From Eriocheir sinensis (Eukaryota; Arthropoda; Malacostraca; Decapoda; Varunidae): a DNA stretch of 64,000 nt. Shown one piece after another: positions 21,311 through 33,132 of the stretch (the stretch's first letter is position 1; the number at the start of each line of letters is the position of its first letter). A program made the position numbers and the translations under genes. The stretch is from contig NC_066528.1 in the NCBI RefSeq assembly GCF_024679095.1, positions 20,122,101 to 20,186,100 of the forward strand, written 5' to 3'. Under the pieces are notes generated by a model that searched no databases, was not told the origin of the DNA, and saw only the letters and a program-made list of their open reading frames with translations.

Positions 21311-22180
21311 CTTCTTTATCTCCTTGTCTTCCCTCCTTTCTTTCTATCTTCCTTTATTATTTTCCTTCTTGTTTCCTTATAATATCATTTCTACCCCTTC
21401 TTTCATTCGTATTCGTATTCCTCGAAATCTGACACCTGTATTCCAATAACCCCGGATGTTTGAAATACCGCACTCCTATTTCCGCATTGAAGTCTAATAT
21501 ATTCCCTCCATCTCTGCCTGAAACTACCCACTTGGAAGGATTTAAATCGCATAAAGGGAGAAATACAGAGCATAGTAACCTCATCTTGCTCCTCCTCTGA
21601 CCTCGCTCTCCTATCTTTCTACTATTCCTCCTACTCCTACTTCTTTGCCTATCATCCTTCTATCCTACGCTATCCTGTGCTGTGAAATCCTGTGCTATCC
21701 TGTGCTATCCGCGTCGTCCATCCCGCGGTGAATGTGGGGCCCGCACGCTAACCACTCAACCACCGCCTACAGATACCATTTATAACCTTGAACTGCTTAC
21801 TTTATTGTTAAGAAGTCCATGGCTTGACCCTTTAACCCAATAGATAATCATTTATTTTCTAAGTTATTTTTCATCAACTATTGGCTTCATCGACTACTAG
21901 TATCAACCAACATTCACGGCTTAACTCTTTCACCCACTAGACTATCATATCCATAGTAAGTCATTCTCCAACGGCCATATTCCTTCTATCAGCGGGAAGA
22001 ACAGTGCCATCTCGCATCTTCCCCCTCGCGTAATGCTCCCTTAATGAACTCGAATCGCTGAACTGACTGCCCGTTTCGCATTGGTATATCACGATCGTCT
22101 CAGTTCCGAATCGGCAAGAGATTTCGGCAGCTGTCTTACTGAGTGGCACTTGTTCACGGGAATGGTAGCAATATAGAGAC
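21311..22180. other. Low-copy stretch, no gene recognised
   Basis: Mixed-composition sequence with small frames of up to 75 codons lacking family resemblance. A 10-bp CTATCCTGTG repeat lies at 21668-21710. Confidence 0.5.
21740..21773 (-). ncRNA. Truncated tRNA-like Pol III head (SINE-like)
   Basis: On the minus strand GGCGGTGGTTGAGTGGTTAG contains a full match to the Pol III A-box consensus TRGYNNARYGG (plus positions 21752-21762). No B box (GWTCRANNC) follows within the next 60 bases, so it is not a tRNA gene; a decayed tRNA-derived SINE head is the likeliest reading. Confidence 0.3.
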
Positions 22181-22230
22181 GGTGTGTGTGTGAGTGTGTG
22201 AGTGTGTGTGTGAGTGTGTGTGTGTGCGGG
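22181..22230. repeat. Interrupted (TG)n
   Basis: TG run broken by GA every 8-10 bases. Confidence 0.9.
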
Positions 22231-22399
22231 TGAGGGGGTAAGGGGGAGCGGGACTGAGGGAGTGTAACTTATAAAAACACACATTTGCATACCTCGTGGA
22301 ACATAAAATCCTCGCGAAAGACTCAGTGTATAAGGTCCGTATGTTGCTTTCCTCTGGTTCGCTGGACATTACGCTAATACATTGATTACTTACCGGAAG

Positions 22400-23150
22400 G
22401 AGATGAGAGAGAACGGAGTGGAGGAAAGTTGAAATAAAAGTCTGGATGAAGGGAAGAGAGAGGAAGAGAATGAGAGAGAGAGTGAAAGGGAGTGACTGAA
22501 AAGAAGTGAATGGAAAAAACATGACAGAGTAATTGAATATGAAAATGAGATAGAAGTAGATAGATAGACGAAGAGGGAGAACGGGGTGACAAATAGGAAG
22601 TGCAGTGAAAAAAAGACGATGATGATATGTAATGAAATGAATATGCTAATTAGACAGATATAGAGATAGAAGAAGCGAAAGGGATGACTGAATTAAATCG
22701 TAACGAGAAAGAAAACGAAGAAATAGATGAATGAATACGATAATTAGATATAAATAGAAAGATAAATAGAGAGAGATAGAGAGAGAAGGAGAGAAAGGGG
22801 TAACTAATATAAGAAATGAAGGAAAAGAACACGATAAGAGTAACTGATTGAATATGATAACAAGATAGGTGTAAATAGATAGATAGATAGATAGAAAGAT
22901 AAAAAGGAAGGGATGACTAAAATAAAGACGTAAAAGGGAAAAAAACATGAAATTGAGATAGAAATAGATAGACAGAGAAATAAAGGAAAAATAACACGAT
23001 AGAGAAATTCAATAAAAACGAAATACAGATAGATATAGAAGTAGGTAGATAGATAGAAAGACAGACATACATACATACAAACAGACAGACAGACAGACAG
23101 AAAGGCAAATAGACACACAAAAACACATAGAAACTGAACATACAACACAG
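22400..23150. repeat. Degenerate (GATA)n/(GACA)n stretch
   Basis: AGATAGATAGAT, AAGATAGA and CAGACAGACAGA runs spaced by GAAAGGGATGACTRAA-like words that recur about every 120-150 bp, suggesting an old tandem array. Confidence 0.65.
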
Positions 23151-23167
23151 CATAAAATAATCACACA

Positions 23168-23171
<4 letters not shown>

Positions 23172-23239
<68 letters not shown>
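23172..23239. repeat. (AC)34 microsatellite
   Basis: Unbroken AC run. Confidence 0.97.
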
Positions 23240-23241
<2 letters not shown>

Positions 23242-23367
23242 AAGAGAGACATGAGCAGCAAGTTGGCATCCTCCCAGACTTTGTAAGTTTGGAAAGTCAC
23301 TTCAAGTTTGGCCAAGTTGTTTATTAGTCTTGGGAGTGGGTAGGACCGCCTCGACTTGCCTTCCCTG

Positions 23368-23901
23368 CCCCCCCCCCCCCCCGTCCTTCCTTCCTTCCTT
23401 CCTTCCTCTTTTCCTCCTCTTCCTCTTCTTCCTCCCATTGCTACTCCTGCTCCCCTTCTCTTGTTACTACTGCCTCCTCGTTCCTTCTCCTCCTCCTTCT
23501 TCCTCTTCTTCATTTTTTTTCTTTTCTTTCTTTTTTTCGTCTTCTTCTTCTTCTTCTTTTTCCTATTACTAAAACCTCTCTTCCTCTTCTTAATGATACT
23601 TTTTCTCCTCCTTCTCCTTCTATTTCTCTTTTTATCATTTTATTTTTTTCTTCTTGTTTTACTTTTCTTTCTCTTCTTCTTCTTCTTCTTCTTTGTCTTC
23701 TTCTACTTCCCTCTTCTCCTCTTCTTCTCCTGCTCGTCTTCTTTCTCTTCCCCTCTGTAACCCTTTCTTCCCCTCTTCCCTCTCTTCTCTTCCTTCTGTA
23801 ATCCTTTCTCTCCTTCCTCCTCCTCTTCTTCACTTCTCTCTTTGACCTTTACGAATATCTGGCTGTTCTTCCTCCTCCTCCTCCTCCTCCTCCTCCTCCT
23901 C
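23368..23901. repeat. C15, (CCTT)n, (CTT)n and (CCT)n pyrimidine block
   Basis: 15 C at 23368-23382, CTTCC repeats to 23405, CTT-rich sequence, then (CCT)n 23870-23901. Confidence 0.9.
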
Positions 23902-24004
23902 CTTCTCTTTCGCAACTCTCTTCTCTTCTTTTATCCTGTTCTTGAATGTTCCAGTTGCTTCCTTTCCTTTCTGTCGGATTAGATTATATTCCTCCTTCGT
24001 TTTT

Positions 24005-24331
<327 letters not shown>

Positions 24332-24465
24332 ATTTTTTATTTTTATTTACACAGACACTTGGTAACATCAGGGCCTAGTACCTATAACATTACATTATAT
24401 GGCGGCACTAGTTTGTAGGCTAAAGGGAACATAGTTGGTATCCCCTATCTTAAAGCCTAACCTGT

Positions 24466-24879
24466 TCACAAATTGTTCAGCCACTGGTTCACAAACAGTT
24501 TATATTGTTGCCGGTGTGTGAACTGCTGAGGCAGCTGACCGGACGCAAGGAGACGGTTCCATATATGCACGTAAGTGTTTATAAACTGCCTCTGGTAGTG
24601 AGTCGTCCGGCATCGCTGCACCACCAGAGCCGTGGGTGCCGCCTCCGCTGACCGGGTGTTGGCTGTCACCTCCGCTCCGGCTGGCGCAGCGTCCTCAGGT
24701 GCTCCACTCCTCCTGCTGTATTTTGTACAGAGTGGTGAGGCCGGCCACGTCTCGCCGGTGTTGGAGGGTCTGCAGGGTCGGTAGGTGCTCCGGCGGTCGA
24801 TCCGTGATGATCCTCCGCCCTCTCCTGGATCTTGTCGAGGAGCGCGAGATGGGTACTGGCAGCTCCCCCACGTTAGCAC
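24466..24879 (-). pseudogene. LINE reverse transcriptase C-terminal fragment
   Basis: 137 codons. The last 50, with FINTYVHIWNRLLASGQLPQ, read like the C-terminal tail of Jockey-type ORF2. The first half overlaps the thumb region in the wrong frame, so the true similarity probably begins near 24690. A Pro/Ala/Arg-rich appearance before that is a frame artefact. Confidence 0.55.
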
Positions 24880-25120
24880 GAATACTCAAGGAGGATCGGA
24901 TTTGTGCCTTGTATAAGACCTCGCGCCCTCGACTGTCCATCAGCCAGGAGATTCTGCGTAGGGACGTCAGCTTCCGTGAGGCTGCCCTTGCCAGCTGCTG
25001 GATGTGCGTGCGGAAGGTCAGCCTGGAGTCATATGTGAGGCCCAGCACCTCCACTTCCTCACGTGGCGTCAGCTTGAGTCCCTCAAATTCAAGCTGGAGA
25101 TCCACAGGTGTCCTGGACAC
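24695..25120 (-). pseudogene. LINE reverse transcriptase thumb fragment
   Basis: 141 codons with EVEVLGLTYDSRLTFRTHI (residues 22-40), the segment that follows the FADD box in Jockey-like reverse transcriptases, then a helical Arg/Leu-rich stretch with LQHRRDVAGLTTLYKI near the end. A frame change near 25120 separates it from the palm fragment. Confidence 0.7.
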
Positions 25121-25440
25121 TACCAGCAGCTGAGTTTTGCTGGGGCAAACTTAACTTGCCACTTACTCCCCCAATCTGCAATTCGCCGGAGTGTGGCTCT
25201 TAGTTGGCGTGCTGCCTGGGCCTCTCCTCCTGGCTCTATTTTGTGAGTCAAAGTGATGTCATCGGCGAACGCTTTGGCACTAGGAACAAGATGGAGGAGG
25301 TCATTTATGTATATGTTCCATAGAAGTGGCCCGATGACGCTGCCTTGTGGCACGCCGGCGTGGATCCGTTGTGGGAGGACTTGTGCCCATTCAGGACCAC
25401 TTGAAGGTGGCGTTCCTCTAAGTAATTTTCCATCAGGCAC
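25120..25440 (-). pseudogene. LINE reverse transcriptase palm with FADD box
   Basis: 106 codons. Motif B GVPQGSVIGPLLWNIYINDL (29-48) and motif C AFADD (57-61) are intact, including both catalytic aspartates. It ends WQVKFAPAKL, the usual next conserved block. It is disconnected by a frameshift from motif A upstream. Confidence 0.8.
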
Positions 25441-25467
25441 AGAAGCTTTCCTCCAATCCGGCTGCTC

Positions 25468-25683
25468 TCATTTTTCTAATAGGGCGGTGTGCCACACCCG
25501 GTCAAATGCACCCTCAATGTTAAGTGCCAAAGCAGCAGTGGCTCTTCCTTGCTTCAGCTCTGAACTCCATTCGTTGGAAAGTAGTAGGTGTAGATCGGCT
25601 GCTGACCGGTTTTTCCTGAAGCCGAACTGCCTGGCACTCAATAGATAGTGCCTATCCAGGTGTCTGGTGATCCACTCAGCCAC
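25468..25683 (-). pseudogene. LINE reverse transcriptase motifs upstream of palm, motif A mutated
   Basis: 71 codons with RQFGFRKNRSAADL (18-31) and motif A ALNIEGAFDRVWH (53-65). The position that is the catalytic Asp in active elements is Asn here (residue 55), a substitution that on its own should abolish polymerisation. Confidence 0.75.
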
Positions 25684-25901
25684 TATTCCCTTTTGCCACT
25701 GCTGATAGGAGGGACACCGGCCTGTAGTTCCTCACGTCCGTTCGGTCGTTCTTCTTGTGTACAGGAACAATATGGCTAGTCTTCTAAGTCTGCGGCCAGG
25801 TGGAGGAATGTACATTGGTTGTAGATCTTGGAGAGGGAAGAGCGAGTTCCTTGGCACACTGACGCAGGAGGCGGGGGCTGATATTGTCCGGGCCAACAGC
25901 C

Positions 25902-26561
25902 TTATCTGCGTCTAAGGCCTTCAGTGCCCGATACACCTCCACCTCCGTTGTTGAGAGGCTTGTCAACTTTTCTTTTGTAACTGAAGGGAGAGTCGGTGGC
26001 TCTTTTCTGGGTGAGGACGGTCATTTTGGCAGCAAAAGTCTTGGCAAACAACTCTACTTTTTCTTTATTGTTCAGTGCCATGGTGCCATCCTCTCTTCTC
26101 AAGGTCGGAACTGTGCCTTCTTGCACCTCACCTTGATGTTCCTTAACCAGGTGCCACCACTGCTTGCTCCCTACCTGGCCTCCTTTTAGTTTGTTTTTTG
26201 TGGCAGTCACCCATTGGTCCTTAGCCCAGGCCTGGGCGTCTTGCATTTGGGCTGCTGCTTCCCTGTGCCTCCTCTTGTTGAAGGCAGTTGGGTTACGCTT
26301 ATACGTTAGCCAAGCGCGGTGTTTGGCGTCTGATGCTGCACGACACCTCGGCCCGAACCACGGCTGGTCGGACGGCTTGGATCTGTGCTCGCGGTGTGGC
26401 ACCCACCGGTGTTGCTCCTTGAGGACAGCTTCAGTGAACTGGTGCACCTGCTGCTCCACGCTGCCACTCAGAACCGCGTCCCAGTCCAGCTGTTGCAGGG
26501 CTGTGCGCAGCCTCCCCCAGTCTCCTTCTTTCTTTCTTCCTTTATCCTTTGCCTCGTCCAT
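25902..26561 (-). pseudogene. LINE pre-RT linker
   Basis: 219 codons. Seen: QPWFGPRCRAASDAKHRAW (66-84), a basic helix RRHREAAAQMQ, SKQWWHLVKEHQG and EKVELFAKTFAAK, in the order seen between endonuclease and reverse transcriptase of Jockey-like ORF2. The last 15 or so residues after KPLN are out of frame; the true continuation enters 25784-25966. The Met is arbitrary because the 5' end is truncated at the TTCC-rich block. Confidence 0.72.
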
Positions 26562-27240
26562 TCATCTATTTTTTCTTCTTTTCCTCTTCTTTTCATTTTT
26601 CTCTTGTCCACCATTCTCTCTCTCTTCAAAGGCTTTCCACTGTTTTTTCTTCTTTCTCTTCCTTTCTTCCTTTCTTTTTCCTCTGTAGTTTCTCCTTACA
26701 TTCTTTTTACTTCTCCATTCCCGTCACGTCAGCTCGCCTCCACCATCCCTCCTTCCCTCCTTCGCTTCTTCCTTCCTTCATTTCTTCTCTCTTTCGTTCC
26801 TTACCTTCATTGCTATTTCGTTTCTTCCTTCCTTTCTCCATTCCTTCCCTGTTTCGTTCTGTTCCCTCCTTCTCTCTTTCCCTTATGCGTTCCTTGTACC
26901 TTCCTTCCTTCCCTCCTTCCTTCATTTCTTCCCTCTTTCGTTCCTCCTATTGATTGCTATTTCGTTCCTTCCTTCCTTCCTTCCTTCCTTCCCTTCCATG
27001 TTTCGTTCTGTTTCCTCCTTCTCTCCTTCCTTCATGCGCTCCATACACCTTTCTCTCCTTTCATTCTTCTCTCCTTCGCTCCTTCCTTCCCTCCTTCCCT
27101 TCAGTTCGTTCATTCTCCCTCCTTCATTCTTCAGTCCTTCCATCTTTCGCTCCTTTTCTCCCTCCTTCCCTCCTTTACTCCTTCGTTTCTTTCCCTCATT
27201 CGCTCCTACACAAGTCTTTCTCTTATGTCTTGCTTTCTCC
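26562..27240. other. (TTCC)n-rich pyrimidine block
   Basis: CCTTCCTTCC and TTCGTTCC motifs dominate, with GCTATTTCGTT recurring near 26811 and 26955 (about 144 bp apart), suggesting tandem origin. Frames of up to 288 codons are Ser/Phe/Leu composition. Confidence 0.8.
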
Positions 27241-27369
27241 TTCGGTTGTAGTTTCCCGGGCAATGATAAGTTGTCCCCCCACTCGTCTGGCAAACTTCTG
27301 AAGGCTAACGCGCTTGTGGTTGCTTATTTTCTCTCATTTCTTTCGGGTTCCTGTTATCTTTTTGTGGTG

Positions 27370-27510
27370 CTGTGCGTGTGTGAGTGTGTGTGTGAGTGTG
27401 TGGGGGGGATGGGTGGAAGGGTGTGAGTGTGTGAGTGTGTGTGTGTGTGTTTGTTTTACTAGTTATATGTCTGTGTAGTTATGTGTGTCTGTGTGTGTGT
27501 TTGTGTGTGT
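27370..27510. repeat. Interrupted (TG)n patch
   Basis: GTGTGAGTGTG-type runs. Otherwise 27241-27660 is low-copy with no gene. Confidence 0.8.
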
Positions 27511-27664
27511 AAGTAGCTTTGATTGCTGTCTGTAGCCTTGTGATATGTCTGTATGTCTGTTTCTCTGTCCCTTTTCATCTGTCTCGGTCTCCATGTCTAA
27601 CTGTCTCATGTCTTCTTCTAATCTTATTCTCCTTTTCTTTCTTTCACTATTTTGTCTTCGTCTT

Positions 27665-28100
27665 ATTCAAATTCCTACGTCACTTCTTCCACTTCTTCAT
27701 CGCTGTTCTAATTCCTCGTCTCCTTCTCCTCCTCTTCTTTTTCTTTCTTACACTGCTTCTCTTTGATCTTATTCAGTTTTCCATGTTAGTCACTTTTCTT
27801 GAGGTCTTTCCCTTTCTATAATCTCCTCACCCACTTAATCGCTGTTCTATTTCCTCGTCTCCTCCTCCTCTTCTTCTCTTTCTTTCACTGCTTCTCTTTG
27901 ATCTTATTCAGTTTCCCACGATAGTCACTTTTCTTGAGGTCTTTCCTTTTCTGTACTCTCCTCAACCACTTCTTCATTGCTGTCCTAATGCCTCATCTCC
28001 TCCTCCTTCTCTTTCTTTCACTGCTTCTCTTTGATCTTATTCAGTTTCCCACGTTAGTCACTTTTTCTTGAGGTCTCCCCTTCCCTATACTCTCCTTGCC
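27665..28100. repeat. About 134-bp repeat, 3 copies
   Basis: TTGATCTTATTCAG starts at 27763, 27899 and 28031, each followed by CAYRWTAGTCACTTTT-type sequence and TTGAGGTCT. Confidence 0.87.
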
Positions 28101-28189
28101 ATGCTCTCCATCTCTGTTCTTTTTCTTTAAGTTTTTCTACCTTCTAACGCTTTTCTGGCTTTATACTCTATCCATGTCCTTTTTCCTCC

Positions 28190-28640
28190 TTGCTACGCAC
28201 TCTTCCACCGCTCTCCCACGCTGTATTCTTTCCTAATCTCTCTCCTTTATCCACGCTCTCCTCGACCTACTCTTCGTCGCTGTCCGTTCCGATTGGTTCT
28301 TCCCTTCCCATGCTCTCTTTGCCGCTGTCATTCATCCTCAACTCTCCTCCTTCCCTACAATCTCTTCCTTTCCTGTACTCTCCTTGCCCTCCTCTCCTTC
28401 GCTGTCCTTTTTCCTCAAGTCCCTCCCCTTCAAACGCCCTCCTCACCCATCTCTTTGCCCCTGTCACTCATCCTAAACTCTCCTCCTTCCCTACAATCTC
28501 TTTCCCCCTTATCCTCTCTTCCTTTCCTGTACTCTCCTTGCCCTCCTCTCCTTCGCTTTCCTTTTTCCTTAAGTCCCTCCTCTTCAAAGGCCCGCTTCAC
28601 CCACCTCTCTCACCGCTGTCCTTTCCGAGTCGCCGGCATC
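28190..28640. repeat. About 136-bp pyrimidine repeat, 2-3 copies
   Basis: ACTCTCCTCCTTCCCTACAA starts at 28341 and 28477, and each unit carries CTTGCCCTCCTCTCCTTCGC. Confidence 0.8.
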
Positions 28641-28757
28641 AGAGGACAGCGGTTCGTCGGATTAATGCTAATGAGTGTGAAATAACGACTCGTCTACGAT
28701 AATCACTTCGGGTAATTATAAACCGCATAATGGATCATGTTTATGCATTCGGATGGC
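28641..28757. other. Low-copy island with dense ATTA/TAAT cores
   Basis: GATTAATGCTAATGAG, GATAATCAC, GGTAATTATAAA, CATAATGGATCATG and TTATGCAT fall within about 90 bp directly beside a 160-bp (GA)n tract. Homeodomain or POU-type occupancy is inference. Confidence 0.35.
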
Positions 28758-29010
<253 letters not shown>

Positions 29011-29165
29011 AGCGGTCAATAAAACAAGCGGGTTAAGACTGACCAATGGAGTCCTGGAATCGCTTTTAACGTCGCTGAGCGAATCTAATGCTAAGAGAGA
29101 GTATTTGCTATTAATTAGGGAAAGGTTAATTAATTGGTGGGCAGGTAGGTGGGTAGGTAGATGGT
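29011..29165. other. Low-copy island, AT-core rich
   Basis: Contains GACCAATGG, TCTAATGC, CTATTAATTAGG and GGTTAATTAATTGG before a GGTAGGTAGG run. Positions 29166-29404 hold short GA runs and low-complexity A/T with no gene. Confidence 0.35.
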
Positions 29166-29404
29166 AGATAGGTGAGAGAGAGAGAGATGCTGGTTGGTTA
29201 GGTTTGGGTACGCCATTTTTTTTTCTTTTTTTACATCACAGGACACGGCTCAAGGGCAATAAAAAGAGTACAAAAAAAAACATTACTAGTTAGAGAGAGA
29301 GAGAAAGAGAGAGAGACACGTGTTTTGAATCATGACCAACTTCTGTGAGAGTGAAAGAGAAAGAGGTAAATAAAAACAGAGAGATTGCTTAGTATCTTCA
29401 TTAC

Positions 29405-29790
29405 GCTCTACCTATTTTTGGCTCCATTTTTATCTGTCTGTCTTCACATCTCGTCTTCATTCCCTCATTCTCCAAGGTTCTCTTCATCCCTTTTGTCTTC
29501 TTTCCTCCTTTTTTTTCCGCAATGTTTCTCAACTATATCAAATTCGACCTTTTCCCATAGTTTTTCAGTTTCCTTCGATTCGCTTTTGTTTCAGTCTTTT
29601 TTACTTCATTTTTATCTGTCTTTCTTCATATCTCGTCTTCATTCCCTCATTCTCCAAGGTTCTCTTCATCATCTTTGTCTTCTTTTCTCCTTTTCTTCAT
29701 TATTTTCCGCAATGTTTCTCAACTATATCAAATTCGATCTTTTCCATAGTTTTCCACAGTTTCTTTCGATTCGCTTTTGTTTCAGCCTTT
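29405..29790. repeat. 182-bp tandem duplication
   Basis: TCGTCTTCATTCCCTCATTC starts at 29451 and 29633; units also share CAATGTTTCTCAACTATATC. Diverged third-copy words (CTCAACGCTATCAAATG) appear near 30030. Confidence 0.88.
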
Positions 29791-30340
29791 AACTCGTTCA
29801 TAAATACCGTTTCTCATCTTCTCTGAACGCCATCAAATTATCCGACCTTTTCCTCTTCATTCGCTTATTCCTCTGCTCTTATTTCTCTTATTATTTTCCT
29901 CTTCATCTCTTATTCTTTTTCATTTTTCTTATTCTTTTCTCGTTATTCTCTTATCAATATCATCATTATACCCTAAGCTGCTTTTGTTCCAGTCTTCTCG
30001 TTCCTGATATTCCCTTCGTGATCTTTCTCAACGCTATCAAATGCTTCAACCTTTCCCTTCTTTGTCATTCTCTTAACATCATCAGCAGTTGTCATTTCTC
30101 TCATAAGCCGCGTCGCAGTGCAGTCACGTTGCAGTCCGCCTCGCTAATGCATTACAGGGAACGGAGCACAACAGAGGCCGGCTCAACCCAACCCACGCTA
30201 GGAAGACCAGTATTCCAGAATTGCAGAGTCACCCAAGTCAGCTGCTCGGTTCGGGTCAGGTTCATATACGAGGTCGGGGTCATACTAGTAATGTAATGGG
30301 AATGTTATGAGCAATGCGGTATGGTGATAGGTGAGATATA
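29791..30340. other. Low-copy stretch, no gene recognised
   Basis: T-rich to 30090, then mixed GC sequence 30100-30300 without a family match or a clear exon. Confidence 0.5.
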
Positions 30341-30342
30341 AG

Positions 30343-30343
<1 letters not shown>

Positions 30344-30396
<53 letters not shown>

Positions 30397-30910
30397 ATGA
30401 TTTCGTGTTCTTCTTATACGTGTTTTATTTGTGTTTGTTAGTGCGTTTGTTGGAATATAATTGTTAGGATATTATCTTAACTTGTGTTTGGTCTGAGAAT
30501 TCATATGTGAGTGTGTGTGTGTGTGTGTAGGTGTGTGTGTGGGGGGGGGAGGTTGTGTGTGTGTGTGTGTGTTTTGCCTGTCTATCTATCTATGTGTTTG
30601 TCAGTAAGCCTTTTGGTCAGTCTGTCTGTCTACATGCCTACCTAGTCGTGTGCCTGTCTGTCTGTAAATCTATTTGTCTATCTATCTATCTGTCTACCTT
30701 TCTACCTGTCCGCCTTGTAAACTGCCTATCAATCTCTCTGCTTCTTTGTTAATCTGTCTGTTCCACCTTCAATATCTGTCTATTTCCCTCCCTCTCCCTC
30801 TCTCTCTATCTATCTATCTCTCTGCCACTTTCTGCCTGCCTGTTATATCTTCAAAACGCCTGGCACGCTACCTGTCTGCCTGTGTCCATCTCTCTCTGCC
30901 CCTCTCTGTC
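30344..30910. repeat. (GT)25 and degenerate (TCTG)n/(TCTA)n
   Basis: (GT)n 30344-30394; GT and G9 near 30515-30570; CTGTCTAT-type tetranucleotides 30575-30910. Confidence 0.85.
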
Positions 30911-30929
30911 TCTTTGTATATATACTTCA

Positions 30930-31130
30930 AAACATGCAGTCGTTCCAGCGCGCGTAAGCCCCAGGAACAGCCGGCTGGACTTGGCTGAAAGGTTCCGGGC
31001 CTGAAAAATAAGTCACCGGGAAGGCTTTGGCCGGCGGCGGGAGGTTGTTTGTGGCAAGGCTGAGCGCGAAGCGTCCGGACATTAAAACAAGAATGTGGCG
31101 ACTGTTTTATTTCCACGGATTTAGCAGCGA
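30930..31130. other. GC-rich low-copy island
   Basis: About 200 bp with many CpG (GCGCGCG, GGCCGGCGGCGGG, GAGCGCGAAGCGTCCGG) in an otherwise CpG-poor region. Frames of 66-82 codons on both strands have no recognised family. A conserved element or an untranslated exon is possible. Confidence 0.35.
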
Positions 31131-31149
31131 CGTGGGAGGGGGGGAGACT

Positions 31150-32960
31150 GACCTGACTGACCTTATGAATACAGCTAACCTCATTCTCCTTCTCCTCCTT
31201 CTCCCTCCTTGCTCCGTCAAATTGTAGATACGAATGTTAGGTAAAATGTAGCTTGTTGTTATCTATTCCTATGCCTTTAGTAACATGTTGAGGAGGCGGC
31301 TAACCTACCTGACTGTCCTTAAGAATACATGTAACCTCATTCTCTTCTTCATCTCCTCCTCCTCCTCCTTCCTTTCATGAGTAGATACGAATGTTAGGTG
31401 TTTCTTTTTGTTCCTACGGCTTAAGTATATACCATGGCAATGAGATGATAGGCCTGGATAGCAAGCTTATGACCCTCTCCCTCTTTCTTCTCCCTTCTCC
31501 TCCTTCTCCTCCTCCTTCCTTTCATGAGTAGATACGAATGTTAGGTGTTTCTTTCTGTTCCTACGGCTTAAGTATATACCATGGCAGTGAGATGATAGGC
31601 CTGGATAGCAAGCTTATGACCCTCTTCCTATTTCTCCCTCATCGCTTTCTTCTTCCTCCTCCTCCTTCCTTCGTCAGTAAATATGAAAGAATAAAAGAAT
31701 GTAGCGAGTGTTGTAAAATGAGTGACGTTATGAAATGCAACCTAACTACTTTCTTTTTCTTCTTCTTCTTCTTCCACCTCCTCCTCCTCCTTCCTTCGTC
31801 AGTAGGTATGAAAGAATTTAATAATGTAGCGAGTGTTTTGAAATGAGTGACCTAATTAAGTGACGTTATAAAATGCAACCTAACCGCTTTCTTCCTCCTC
31901 CTCCTCCTCCTCCTCCTCCTTCCTTCGTCAGTAGGTATGAAAGAATATAAGAACGTACCGAGTGTTGTGAGAATTGATTAACCTTATGAAATGCAACCTT
32001 ACGACCTCCTCCTCCTCCTCCTCCTCCTCCTCCTCCTCCTCCTCCATTCCCTCGTCAATTGATATGAACGTTAGCAAGACTGAAGAGACCGTGTTATTCT
32101 GAAGTCTTGAGCAATATGATGGAGAGAAGGCAGACTTTACCGACTTTATGAATAGCAAACCGTACGATCTTCCTCCTCCTCCTCCTTCCTTCTTTCCTCC
32201 GTCAGTTAATACACATGAAGGCCACCAATGTATGTAGCGAGAGTGTAGGAGGTTATTCTATTTGTAAGTCTTAAGCAATGCAGTCGAGAGATGATTGACC
32301 GGGGCTGAAAAATCTTCTGAATACACACTTAATCACACTCGTCTTCTTCTCCTTTCTTTTGTTAGTAAATATGTATGCTATAGTAAGAATGCATAGACTG
32401 TTGTAATTGTAAGCCTTCAGAAGGAGAGAGAAGATTGAACGGGGCTGAAAAATCTTCTGAATACACACTTAATCACACTCGTCTTCTTCTCCTTTCTGTT
32501 GTTAGTAAATATGTATGCTATAGTAAGAATGGATAGACTGTTGTAATTGTAAGCCTTCAGAAGGAGAGAGAAGATTGACCGGGGCTGAAAAATCTTCTGA
32601 ATACACATTTAATCCCACTCGTCTTCTTCTCCTATCTTTTGTTAGTAAATATGTATGCTATAGTAAGAATGCATAGAAGATTGACCTGACCTGACCTTAA
32701 GAATAGCAACATTACGACTTTTTTTTCTATTTCTTTTTCTTCCTCCTTCCCCTGTTAGTAGATACGAATGTTAGCACGAATTTAGATATTTATTTAATTT
32801 CTTAGTCATTAGTAGTGAGATGACCTGACTGACTGACCTAACCTGACCTTATTAATAGCAAACTAATCGCTTTTTTCTTCTTTCCTTCCTTCCTTCCTTC
32901 CTTCCTTAGTGAGTTTGTGTATGCGAATGTTATGAAGCCAGGAGTATATAGCAGTTTATT
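31150..32960. repeat. Degenerate ~110-160-bp array, about 13 units
   Basis: Each unit has a CTGACCTTATGAATAGCAACC-like head, a (TCC)n patch and a GTYAGTARATAYGAATGTTAG-like tail. Heads lie near 31160, 31313, 31464, 31612, 31725, 31860, 31980, 32139, 32301, 32441, 32581, 32693 and 32842. The three units from 32301 are 140 bp apart and nearly identical; two copies near 31380 and 31526 also match closely. Confidence 0.82.
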
Positions 32961-33047
32961 TGCCTCTGTGAAATACACGACGTTATGAAAATGAGTTAAA
33001 TGGAATAATGTTACGCCTAAGCTTGTCAAAAAGACTTAGTTGGACTG

Positions 33048-33048
<1 letters not shown>

Positions 33049-33132
<84 letters not shown>

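Larger units (their letters stand above)
24326..26561 (-). mobile_element. Jockey-like LINE, 5'-truncated and degenerate
   Basis: Minus-strand order: pre-RT linker (25902-26561), GPDN fingers (25784-25966), RT motifs 1-A (25468-25683), motifs B-C with GVPQGS and FADD (25120-25440), thumb (24695-25120), C-terminal fragment (24466-24879), then about 140 bp of 3' sequence ending in an AAATAAAAATA-type tail at 24326-24347. No endonuclease or RNase H is present. The motifs (WNIYINDLL, EGAFDRVWH) differ from the two CR1-like copies and look Jockey-like; the exact clade is inference. Coding quality is broken by at least five frame changes. Confidence 0.82.
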
